The position numbers were made by a program, and so were the translations under genes. Below are positions 1 through 6,678 of a stretch of 11,516 nucleotides of DNA, piece by piece. Below the pieces are notes generated by a model, which saw only the letters and a list, made by a program, of their open reading frames with translations, searched no databases and was not told the DNA's origin. Source of the stretch: Cyclobacteriaceae bacterium (lineage in GTDB: Bacteria; Bacteroidota; Bacteroidia; Cytophagales; Cyclobacteriaceae). The stretch covers positions 1 to 11,516 of the forward strand of contig VFKK01000214.1 of the NCBI GenBank assembly GCA_009885605.1. Reading direction: 5' to 3'. Position 1 is the first letter of the stretch. Each line of letters begins with the position of its first letter.

Positions 1-28
1 AGCCTTTAAACTAAACCAACAAGCAATA

Positions 29-68
29 AAAGCCCTGCCGGAGTGATCTGGCAGGGCTTTCGTTTTTT
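29..68. terminator. Rho-independent terminator, probably bidirectional
   Basis: An 11-bp perfect stem, AAAGCCCTGCC (29-39) with GGCAGGGCTTT (50-60), encloses a 10-base loop and is followed by CGTTTTTT on the plus strand, so it would end a plus-strand transcript entering from outside the window. Read on the minus strand, the same stem is followed by TTTTATTG and lies about 35 bases beyond the stop codon of the methyltransferase gene, so it can end that transcript too. Confidence 0.85.
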
Positions 69-94
69 CATCTCAATCATGAATTGGTTTCTTT

Positions 95-1081
95 TCAAAT
101 CTTCTCAAAAACCAATCGTGCATGTCCCATGATTTCTCTCTCGAAGCAAACCCGATTGGGTCGGACTCTGAGGATGTCTAGCTGGTGCCGGAATTCTTTA
201 TCCGTAATTAATTTGGGAATCAAAGAGGCAAACCATAAGTACTTTTTCAGGCTGAACTTGTAAAATAGCTTGGTCCATTCGCGGTTTGTCTTCACGTAAT
301 CAAGCCTTCCATCGCTGTAAAAAGTGTTTCTGAAAAACGGACTGGCAGTCCGAATAATGTGCTCGTGGCCATAAGCAATCCAGGAATCAGGATTATGCTT
401 TAGCAATAAGGCCATGATGTAACTATCAGAGTCCTTTGGGGCATTGATGTCAATTTCGTCAAACGGGAGCATATTCTTTTCGAAGACCATACTTTGCATG
501 TAAAACTTCCCTCCCGGACTGAGCAGATTAGAGACATGCCTGAAATAGTCCTCATAGACTTCATCCTGCTTCCCGTTGAGATAATCTTTTACCGAAGCGA
601 CATGCTCGAAACTTCCGAATGCGGTAATGGCATCAAAAGTCCCAAAATCCTCAGGTTTGATAAATCGGGCGTCTTTGATGTAGGCGGTCAAGCCATTTTC
701 AGTGCAGGCTTTTACCTGGCCATCAGATAAGTTCACCCCGATTCCTTCCGCCCCGACCACGTCTTTCAGGTATTTCAGCCAGCCACCCCATCCACATCCC
801 AAGTCCAGAACTCTGCTGCCTTTTTTGATTCCCAGCGCTTTTGTTACAAAATCATGCTTTTTCACCTGAGCTTCCTCGAGTGATAGGGTGAAATCTCCAT
901 TGTACAGCGCATTGCTGAATATCGCATTTTCACCGAGGCTTGATCGGATGAATTTGTCAATGTTGGTATAAGTAAAGTCCATTTCCTTTTTCTTATTCCA
1001 CTCCTGACCTTCACGCTCACTGACGCTGGAACCGTGCCAGGTCCCGGCTAACGTTTTGTGTTCCAATTCTGCATTTTCCAT
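95..1081 (-). CDS. Cyclopropane-fatty-acyl-phospholipid synthase-like SAM-dependent methyltransferase
   Basis: The 328-residue protein is a soluble class I (Rossmann) S-adenosylmethionine-dependent methyltransferase. Motif I is VLDLGCGWGG at residues 91-100. The preceding segment (FSNALYNGDFTLSLEEAQ, about 55-72) matches the substrate-entry region of the CFA/mycolic acid cyclopropane synthase family, which is typically (Y/F)S.a.(f)......L.eAQ. Motif II lies near EGIGVNLSDGQ (112-122), and AFGSFEHV (154-161) corresponds to the family's AFEH motif, whose glutamate helps hold the active-site bicarbonate in known members. The family methylates or cyclopropanates unsaturated acyl chains of membrane lipids. 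Whether this member makes cyclopropane rings or methylates another substrate cannot be told from sequence. There is no signal peptide or membrane segment. The ATG at 1081 has no Shine-Dalgarno sequence. It stands alone, with a candidate promoter and a 5'-leader hairpin upstream. Confidence 0.85.
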   Translation of the reverse strand: MENAELEHKTLAGTWHGSSVSEREGQEWNKKKEMDFTYTNIDKFIRSSLGENAIFSNALYNGDFTLSLEEAQVKKHDFVTKALGIKKGSRVLDLGCGWGGWLKYLKDVVGAEGIGVNLSDGQVKACTENGLTAYIKDARFIKPEDFGTFDAITAFGSFEHVASVKDYLNGKQDEVYEDYFRHVSNLLSPGGKFYMQSMVFEKNMLPFDEIDINAPKDSDSYIMALLLKHNPDSWIAYGHEHIIRTASPFFRNTFYSDGRLDYVKTNREWTKLFYKFSLKKYLWFASLIPKLITDKEFRHQLDILRVRPNRVCFEREIMGHARLVFEKI

Positions 1082-1124
1082 GGGATGGGTTTTTTAGGTT
1101 AAAAATTTTAGATAAAAAATAATA

Positions 1125-1139
1125 TCCTGAAAATCAGGA
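1125..1139. repeat. Short inverted repeat in the methyltransferase 5' leader
   Basis: TCCTGA (1125-1130) and TCAGGA (1134-1139) form a perfect 6-bp stem around a 3-base AAA spacer. It sits between the candidate promoter (1155-1186, minus strand) and the methyltransferase ATG at 1081, so it would be in the transcribed leader. It could be an operator or a small RNA hairpin. No T-run follows on the minus strand strongly enough to call a terminator. Confidence 0.4.
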
Positions 1140-1154
1140 CGATCTATAATTTAC

Positions 1155-1186
1155 CAAATCTGTTTTTAATAAAAAAACACCTCAAA
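1155..1186 (-). promoter_or_regulatory. Candidate Bacteroidota-type promoter for the methyltransferase gene
   Basis: On the minus strand TTTG (1186-1183) is followed after 20 bases by CAGATTTG (1162-1155), a 7-of-8 match to the Bacteroidota -7 consensus TAnnTTTG, at about the spacing expected between the -33 and -7 boxes. The transcript would begin near 1148 and have a leader of roughly 65 bases. The surrounding 243-base gap between the two minus-strand genes holds no open frame that resembles a protein, and no convincing terminator for the upstream dehydrogenase gene is visible. Confidence 0.4.
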
Positions 1187-1324
1187 TGGAATGGAGTTTT
1201 TTAAAGCTTTTATTTTCCAAAGCTTTTACCACTAAAGGTAAGAAGGTGCTAAACTCCTGAATAGGTGTAGCAACGTTGAATTGGCCAAAAACCAACACAA
1301 AAAATCAAACCTTTTCACCTTCAA

Positions 1325-2116
1325 TTACTTTGGTGCCATTTTCCCAATGATCTTTCTCATCAGGCCGGGAAAAAATTTTGCAATGAATACAAGAATTTTT
1401 CCATGGCCAGTAAAGACGAATACTTTTTTCCTTCGTTCGATGGCCTTTACAATCACTTTTACCGCCTTTTCCGTAGTCCACATCAAATTTGCCGGACGTG
1501 GATCTTTTCTCTCAGGATGGAATTTCCCTTCATTATCTATTCTGGTGATGTTGCTTTCTACAAATCCCGGGTGAATGGTAGTGCATGAAACTCCGCTGCC
1601 TTTCAGTTCAACTTGCAAGGATTCTCCAATATTATGAACAGCAGCTTTGGATGCTCCATAGGCACCTATTCCTGGGTTGGGAACAAAAGCAGCAACACTT
1701 CCTAGTAATGCCAACCTTCCCTTGGTTTTTCGAAGGTGAGGCAAAGCAAATTTGCAGGTTAAGGCCAGGCCTGTCACATTCACTGCCAATTGACGGGTCC
1801 AGTCCGCTTCATTTAAATCTTCAATTTTCCCCAAAACACCATAGCCAGCATTGGCAATTGCCACGTCCAACTTACCAAAATCCTTCACTATTTGGCTGAC
1901 GCAAGCTTCAATACTTTTTGAGTCCAGCACGTCACAGAAATATGCTTTTGCCGTTCCTCCATTGGCTTCAATTTCTTTCACCACATTTTGAAGCAAGTCC
2001 ATTCTTCTTGCAGAAATAGCCACGGTTGCTCCAAGTGAAGCGAATTCCAGAGCCAGCCCCTTACCCAAGCCTGAAGAAGCACCTGTGATCCAGACGATCT
2101 GATTGGTAAATTTCAT
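1325..2116 (-). CDS. Short-chain dehydrogenase/reductase (classical SDR family)
   Basis: The 263-residue protein is a classical SDR oxidoreductase. The cofactor motif TGASSGLG is at residues 11-18, the NAG motif at 89-91, and the catalytic tetrad is N113, S140, Y153 and K157 (in YGASK). The basic pair R37-R38 directly after the second beta strand favours NADP(H) over NAD(H). PGFVESN (183-189) is the usual PG motif after the fifth or sixth strand. SDRs reduce or oxidise carbonyl/alcohol groups. The substrate is not recognisable here. The C-terminal tail after about residue 235 (FVFTGHGKILVFIAKFFPGL) is hydrophobic and could contact the membrane, as in SDRs acting on lipid-like substrates. It shares strand with the lipid methyltransferase 243 bases downstream, but a direct pathway link is only a guess. 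The ATG at 2116 has no Shine-Dalgarno sequence. Confidence 0.9.
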   Translation of the reverse strand: MKFTNQIVWITGASSGLGKGLALEFASLGATVAISARRMDLLQNVVKEIEANGGTAKAYFCDVLDSKSIEACVSQIVKDFGKLDVAIANAGYGVLGKIEDLNEADWTRQLAVNVTGLALTCKFALPHLRKTKGRLALLGSVAAFVPNPGIGAYGASKAAVHNIGESLQVELKGSGVSCTTIHPGFVESNITRIDNEGKFHPERKDPRPANLMWTTEKAVKVIVKAIERRKKVFVFTGHGKILVFIAKFFPGLMRKIIGKMAPK

Positions 2117-2213
2117 TGGATTTCAACGTTGAATTTAATTTGAAAATTATACTCTTTGAATTATCAGTGAAATGGATAACCAAGAAGTGTTTGTTAAAAG
2201 GTAAAAATTTTTA

Positions 2214-2255
2214 TCCAAAAAAAAATCCCGGACTTGCTGAACGAGACCGGGATTT
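2214..2255 (-). terminator. Rho-independent terminator of the M14 peptidase operon
   Basis: On the minus strand the arms CCGGGATTT (2231-2223) and AAATCCCGG (2255-2247) form a 9-bp perfect stem around a 15-base loop, followed immediately by an unbroken run of T (2222-2217) that continues into TTGGATAAAAATTTTT. It begins 20 bases past the stop codon of the downstream M14 gene, which fixes the end of that operon and separates it from the dehydrogenase gene. Confidence 0.9.
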
Positions 2256-2275
2256 AGATTTAGTAGAAGCAGAAA

Positions 2276-4018
2276 TTATTTCTTCCAGCTTGCCTTTCCG
2301 CCTTTGGCAGAATCGACTTTGATCTCATAGTTGGAGCCGGAAGAGACGATCCACTTTACTTTCACGGCACTCATGCCCGGGATATTTTCCACAGCCATGC
2401 GCTCAGGAGAAGCTTTTTGCTCTTTGAATTTCTTCATGTCTTCATCTTCCACCAAAAATCCGGCAATTACTTTGGCGCCGGACAGAGTCACGTAATCGGG
2501 TCTCTCGATTTTGTATTTCAGATCCTGACTGGCGTGGGTTGGCATCATTCGTTCGTTGAAGATGGTCGCTGTGATCGCCTTCAATCCTCCGCCAAGATCT
2601 TCCTCCTTCACATCCATCACAGAAAGTTTTGGTGTATGATACGCGTGGTAAATCGTGAACGCTGAGTTGCGGTGCGCGTCTTGCTCCAGCAGAAATCCCG
2701 GATGTGCTCTGCCGAAGGTTTTCTTGAATCCCCCGATTTCAACCGTTCCAAACTGCGGATGGTTAAACTCTTTGTAATCAACAAATGCATCTCCGAATGT
2801 CAGTAACTGATCCACTTTCAATTGCTCATCCTGATTGCCTCGGGCAGATTCTTTGTTGAAATACAGATAGGAATTCATCAGCTCGTTGGTGTAGGTGAAA
2901 ATTCCTCTGTTGCCATAGAACCAGTCCAATTCCCCGCCAAATACTGAATACAAATCTTTGTAAACAGTCAGGTAGCGATAGCCGGGGATCATTTCTTCAC
3001 CTTTTTTGCCGATCGCGTCGTAGATTCTGATGTCTTCCCGGTTGTAGGTATCGACATCCTCTTCCGCACCCGGACCCCGGAGGATCATTCCGCCATTGTT
3101 GTGAAAGCTTTGTGCTCCGGCGATATTTGGATGCTTCATCACAAACTCCATCACCGATCTGTTTTCAGATAAAGTAAAAGGATATTTCAATGCGCCCCGC
3201 TGAATGTAATCAGGCTGCCAGTTCCATCCCCAGTCTCTGTTTGGATCATAGTATCCGATTCCGTCATCATTAACATCACCGTCACCATCTCCATCAGTTC
3301 CTTCCTGACCTAGCATTTCGTATTCGCCCACTTGGTCAGGACCTACAGCCATCAATCTGCGCGGATCCAGCGGATCTTTGATAAATCGACCGGTTGGAGA
3401 TTTGCGGATCATCATCGTGATGTTTCCATCTCCATCCAAATCATCCATTCCGTCCTCTCCATTTACACCGTCACCGTCATTGTCCAACACCATCATTCCC
3501 GATCGTGGAGAATTGGCGGTGTTTGGCTCTTTGAAGAAATTATTTCTTGCGTCAGGATTGATGGTAGGGGTGATGTAGAATGTCTTATCCTTCAATAATT
3601 CCTGAATAAACTTCGTGTCCACATGCATTTCGGTCAGATACCACGCCACGTACAGGGTAAACTCACCGCCCTGAATTTCATTGGAGTGGATGTTTCCATC
3701 GATCCACATGGCGGGCTTGTCTTCAGCTTTTCCTGCGGAAAAATCAGTGATGGTCAGCGTCATGATGTCGCGACCTTCGTAAGATTTTCCGATGCTCTCG
3801 ATCTTCGCAAGATCCGGATGAGCCGAAGCGATTTTCTTCATCCAGTCAGTCAGTCCTTCGGCACTGTGATAGCGGTTCCAGGAGATTTCAACTTTTGGCT
3901 GATGCGGAGAACCAATAGCGCGGAAGAAATTTTCCTGCGCGTTTGCTTCTATAGTACCCAGACTCAATGCACTCAAAGCCAGGGCAACGATCAATTTTGT
4001 TGTTTTTAGAGTTTTCAT
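2276..4018 (-). CDS. Secreted M14-family zinc carboxypeptidase (active-site complete)
   Basis: The 580-residue protein is exported: a Sec signal peptide (residues 1-27, ending ANA|QE) precedes the mature enzyme. The M14 metallocarboxypeptidase fold follows. The zinc ligands are H111 and E114 (HSNE) and H306 (SFHNN). The substrate-carboxylate residues are R205 (in IRK) and N260-R261 (DPNRDW, the family's DxNRN motif). The catalytic glutamate is E379 (TYTNEL). Two aspartate-rich segments, at 179-198 (DxDGDG twice) and 241-253, look like calcium-binding loops inserted in the catalytic domain. A beta-rich C-terminal region (about 465-580) follows. The family removes C-terminal residues or cleaves peptides in the periplasm or outside the cell. 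The substrate is unknown. The gene lies 3 bases after the stop codon of its paralog and is the last gene of the operon. Confidence 0.92.
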   Translation of the reverse strand: MKTLKTTKLIVALALSALSLGTIEANAQENFFRAIGSPHQPKVEISWNRYHSAEGLTDWMKKIASAHPDLAKIESIGKSYEGRDIMTLTITDFSAGKAEDKPAMWIDGNIHSNEIQGGEFTLYVAWYLTEMHVDTKFIQELLKDKTFYITPTINPDARNNFFKEPNTANSPRSGMMVLDNDGDGVNGEDGMDDLDGDGNITMMIRKSPTGRFIKDPLDPRRLMAVGPDQVGEYEMLGQEGTDGDGDGDVNDDGIGYYDPNRDWGWNWQPDYIQRGALKYPFTLSENRSVMEFVMKHPNIAGAQSFHNNGGMILRGPGAEEDVDTYNREDIRIYDAIGKKGEEMIPGYRYLTVYKDLYSVFGGELDWFYGNRGIFTYTNELMNSYLYFNKESARGNQDEQLKVDQLLTFGDAFVDYKEFNHPQFGTVEIGGFKKTFGRAHPGFLLEQDAHRNSAFTIYHAYHTPKLSVMDVKEEDLGGGLKAITATIFNERMMPTHASQDLKYKIERPDYVTLSGAKVIAGFLVEDEDMKKFKEQKASPERMAVENIPGMSAVKVKWIVSSGSNYEIKVDSAKGGKASWKK

Positions 4019-4021
4019 GGC

Positions 4022-5629
4022 TTAGAGTTTTACAGTTGCTGAAGTGATACCTGTGTGAGGAGCACCTGCTTTGATGGTCACATTACCAGTGCCACGGATA
4101 ATCCAGCTCAGGGTAGTCTTCTCAAAGGCTCCCAAAGAATCCATCAATTTGATTTTATCTCCGGATACGATTTTATCTGGAGTAGCATCCAAATCAATTC
4201 TGATTTTGCGAAGCCATCTGGATCGGGCACCCATTTCGGAGTGAGTCGGAAGCGCCGAATTATTGAATAAATCCACCGTCACTCGGGTCAGACCATTTCC
4301 AAGGGCTTCTGCTTTCATGTTCAAAAGCTCGAGTTTCGGTTGCATTTCCGCCAGTTTCAGAATGAAAGCTGTATGCTCTTTTGCGATTTCAGCGACTTTT
4401 TCATAAGGAGGATTTACAGTCCGGAATGGCTTGATTCCGCCAATTTCTACTTTCTGACCAGGGAAGTCAGGGTGTTGGATTTCTTTCCAAGGGACAAATG
4501 AATCAGCCCAGCCCAAAGAATCAGCCCAAGCGAGGTAGTTGGCTTCTGGATTTGTCTTGCCTTTGCCGTCTGCACCTTTGTACTCAGGAACCCAGTACCC
4601 CGGTGTGCTGAAGCTCAATCTTGCAAAGTGGAAATAGGCCCACTGGAAGAAGTCTCCATCCGTTCCCTGATTGGTTTGCTGAAATGCTTTTTGGGTGATG
4701 GTTTCATTGTAAATACCGGAAACCATCGCATTGATGGCCTGATCTTTTTCCAAAATGGAAGTTACTACTCGCTTTTTGGCGTCTCCGGAATTGAATTTCA
4801 GCGGAGTGGAAAGATTATTCGAAGGGGAAAAAGTTACAAATGCGAATATGTTCCACTGCTCAAAGAGGTAATCAAGCATGGCACGACTTTCATTTTGAGA
4901 TACAGGAATATCTCCCGCCAATGGCTGAAAAACCGGAAATTTATACGTCAGAGATCTGTTGAAAGCGATGCCTTCTTTCAGGTCTTCTGCTAATTTGCCG
5001 TCTTTGTCGTCGTCCTTACTTTCTTTGTAAACCAGGTATTTCCCTGCTTCACCTTTTGATCGGTCGGCTTTTTCGAGCACTCGCTTGTCTTCTTTGGATT
5101 CGTTGTATTCGCCCATCGGACTTTCCACTCTCATCCAGGTGATCATTCCATCGCCGTTCAAATCAGTGTATCCGTTATCGCCGGGAGTTCCGTCACGGTC
5201 ATGATCGACAGGGACAGTATTGCCTCTTCGCTCATATTTGAGCGCTGCATGATACTGCTCGTATGCATCGGGAGACATGTTTGGAAAAATGTAGAAAGTG
5301 GTTTTCTCCAGCGCTGCTGCATGCTCTGAAACCAGCTTTTCGGCAAATTGAATGGCAAGTTCGGTGCTCAGGACATGGAATCCTTCCACTCCGCCAACTA
5401 CCGCGATGGCCGGCTTTTGATCCATGGCTCCGGTACCAATTTTCATCACCCAAATGTCTTTGCCTCCGGCAGTTTTTGTTAGAGATTTCAATTCCGCAGA
5501 GGAATTGGTAGCCACTTTTTGCAATCGCTGGGTGGCCTGACTGAGCGTGGGATAGTCAGACTGGGCAAACGTCCCGGAGGTCCAACCCATTCCTCCGAGC
5601 AAAGCCCAGGTAAGTAGGATTTTCTTCAT
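4022..5629 (-). CDS. Secreted M14-like protein lacking the zinc/catalytic residues (probable pseudoenzyme)
   Basis: The 535-residue protein has a signal peptide (about 1-22, ...GTFA|QS) and aligns along its length with the active M14 enzyme encoded just downstream. The block KPAIAVVGG (73-81) aligns without gaps to KPAMWIDGN of the sister and shows that H111 became E82 and E114 became H85, so HxxE is reversed to ExxH. The third zinc ligand H306 is S268, and catalytic E379 is P343. The substrate-binding positions R167 and N224-R225 are kept, as are one aspartate-rich DxDxDG segment (142-162) and the C-terminal domain with its PTHS motif (461-464). It probably cannot hydrolyse peptides but may still bind them or assist the sister enzyme. 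It is the first gene of the operon. The frame is intact and well conserved, so it is not a decaying pseudogene. An unusual metal site using E82/H85 is the alternative. Confidence 0.88.
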   Translation of the reverse strand: MKKILLTWALLGGMGWTSGTFAQSDYPTLSQATQRLQKVATNSSAELKSLTKTAGGKDIWVMKIGTGAMDQKPAIAVVGGVEGFHVLSTELAIQFAEKLVSEHAAALEKTTFYIFPNMSPDAYEQYHAALKYERRGNTVPVDHDRDGTPGDNGYTDLNGDGMITWMRVESPMGEYNESKEDKRVLEKADRSKGEAGKYLVYKESKDDDKDGKLAEDLKEGIAFNRSLTYKFPVFQPLAGDIPVSQNESRAMLDYLFEQWNIFAFVTFSPSNNLSTPLKFNSGDAKKRVVTSILEKDQAINAMVSGIYNETITQKAFQQTNQGTDGDFFQWAYFHFARLSFSTPGYWVPEYKGADGKGKTNPEANYLAWADSLGWADSFVPWKEIQHPDFPGQKVEIGGIKPFRTVNPPYEKVAEIAKEHTAFILKLAEMQPKLELLNMKAEALGNGLTRVTVDLFNNSALPTHSEMGARSRWLRKIRIDLDATPDKIVSGDKIKLMDSLGAFEKTTLSWIIRGTGNVTIKAGAPHTGITSATVKL

Positions 5630-5841
5630 AAAGTATTTCGGTTTATAATCTTTGCTGAACCTTCCTTTTCAGGAGTATTCTAATGGAAAGTTGGAAAAAT
5701 AAATGGAAAAAGCAGGAATCGATTTTTGCACCTGCGGAAAATCAGCTTAAGCGGAGATAGCTCATGATAAATGGGGAGGCAGAGTCAAACTTGGATTGCA
5801 GCGTAAATTTTGCGTATTTGAGCCATAGACTGCGCTTGAAT
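5630..5841. promoter_or_regulatory. Divergent intergenic region between the M14 operon and the stress-protein/antiporter operon
   Basis: These 212 bases separate two diverging operons and must carry both promoters. No full -33/-7 pair is convincing. For the plus strand, TAAATTTT (5804-5811) matches 7 of 8 positions of TAnnTTTG and would start transcription just before the ATG at 5842, but no TTTG lies at the right distance upstream. For the minus strand no good -7 box is seen. There is no hairpin or conserved operator visible. Confidence 0.4.
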
Positions 5842-6669
5842 ATGTATCAGAAAATCGCTCTTGCCATTGCTTTTTCGCCAAGAATGGAAGCACTCATTGC
5901 AGAGACAAAACAGCTTGTAGACATTTTTAACTCAGAATTGATTTTGATCCATGTCGGTGTACAAAGCCCCGAGTTGGAGCAAAAACTTGCTGAAATCCTG
6001 GTGGCAAGGGGAATGGATGTGGCAAAAACCAAGGTGCTCTGGAAGGAAGGAAAACCTGCAAAGTCAATTCTTCATACCTGTGAAGAGGAGAAAGTGGATC
6101 TACTTGTAATGGGCGCCTTGAAAAAAGAGGGTTTCCTGACCTACTACATCGGTTCGGTAGCAAGAAAGGTAATTCGAAAAGCGACCTGTTCTGTTCTCAC
6201 CCTGATAGATCCGAAGGTGGAGACCACCAAATTTTCTAAAGTGGTCATCAATGGAAGCCAGCTTGATGAGACTCCATTCGTAATTAAAAGAGGTATTGAA
6301 TTTTGTCAGGCAAATAGGGCGGATTTGGTCCATATCCTTTGTGAAATAAAACTCTACGGTCTGCAGATGGCAACAGCAGGGGAGGGATCTGAAGAAGATG
6401 TATCGACTACGCGTCGGAAACTCGTTCAAGAAGAAATTAAATATGTTCAACAGATTCTGATTGGACTGAATCAGTCAGGACTGAAAATAAATATCAAAGT
6501 GACTACAGGGAAGTGGGCAGTTGAACTTGCAAAGTTTTCAGAGTCAATTGAAGCAGACGTCCTGATCATGGGTGATGGTAAAGTTCACACTGTATTTGAC
6601 AGGTTGTTTCCACACGATTTGGAGGAAATTCTTTTAGAACTTCCTTGCAACCTACTTATAGTTAAATAA
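5842..6669 (+). CDS. Universal stress protein, two tandem UspA domains
   Basis: From the ATG at 5842 the protein has 275 residues and consists of two UspA domains (about 1-123 and 132-275). The first begins with YQKIALAIAFSP and ends with GSVARKVIRKATCSVLTLID. It keeps the GS (G104-S105) of the nucleotide-binding motif G-2x-G-9x-G(S/T), but the second glycine of the motif is replaced in GALKKEG (91-97). The second domain ends MGDGKVHTVFDRL...CNLLIVK and lacks the GS altogether, so nucleotide binding is doubtful there. The frame is open further upstream to an ATG at 5764, but those 26 extra residues do not belong to the fold, so 5842 is preferred. There is no Shine-Dalgarno sequence. The protein is cytoplasmic. 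It is 9 bases ahead of the antiporter gene and probably co-transcribed with it, which suggests a regulatory role in ion or pH homeostasis. Confidence 0.88.
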   Translation: MYQKIALAIAFSPRMEALIAETKQLVDIFNSELILIHVGVQSPELEQKLAEILVARGMDVAKTKVLWKEGKPAKSILHTCEEEKVDLLVMGALKKEGFLTYYIGSVARKVIRKATCSVLTLIDPKVETTKFSKVVINGSQLDETPFVIKRGIEFCQANRADLVHILCEIKLYGLQMATAGEGSEEDVSTTRRKLVQEEIKYVQQILIGLNQSGLKINIKVTTGKWAVELAKFSESIEADVLIMGDGKVHTVFDRLFPHDLEEILLELPCNLLIVK

Positions 6670-6678
6670 ACCAGCCAA

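Noticed and set aside
1203..1228. Direct repeat AAAGCTTTTA at 1203-1212 and 1219-1228
   Set aside because: It is short, low-complexity and in an AT-rich gap. It does not form a stable terminator, and nothing indicates a binding site.
1271..2135. 12-base direct repeat CAACGTTGAATT on both sides of the dehydrogenase gene (1271-1282 and 2124-2135), part of a palindrome at 2122-2133
   Set aside because: A 12-base match is expected by chance a few times in a window of this length. There is no mobile gene between the copies and no longer similarity.
4022..5629. Reading the upstream M14 gene as a decaying pseudogene
   Set aside because: The frame is intact over 535 codons, has a good signal peptide and retains conserved structural and substrate-binding residues. 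The changes are confined to the metal and catalytic positions.
5764..5841. In-frame upstream extension of the universal stress protein starting at an ATG at 5764
   Set aside because: The 26 extra residues do not resemble any part of a UspA domain. The fold begins at the second ATG (5842), and the extension is more likely the leader and promoter region.
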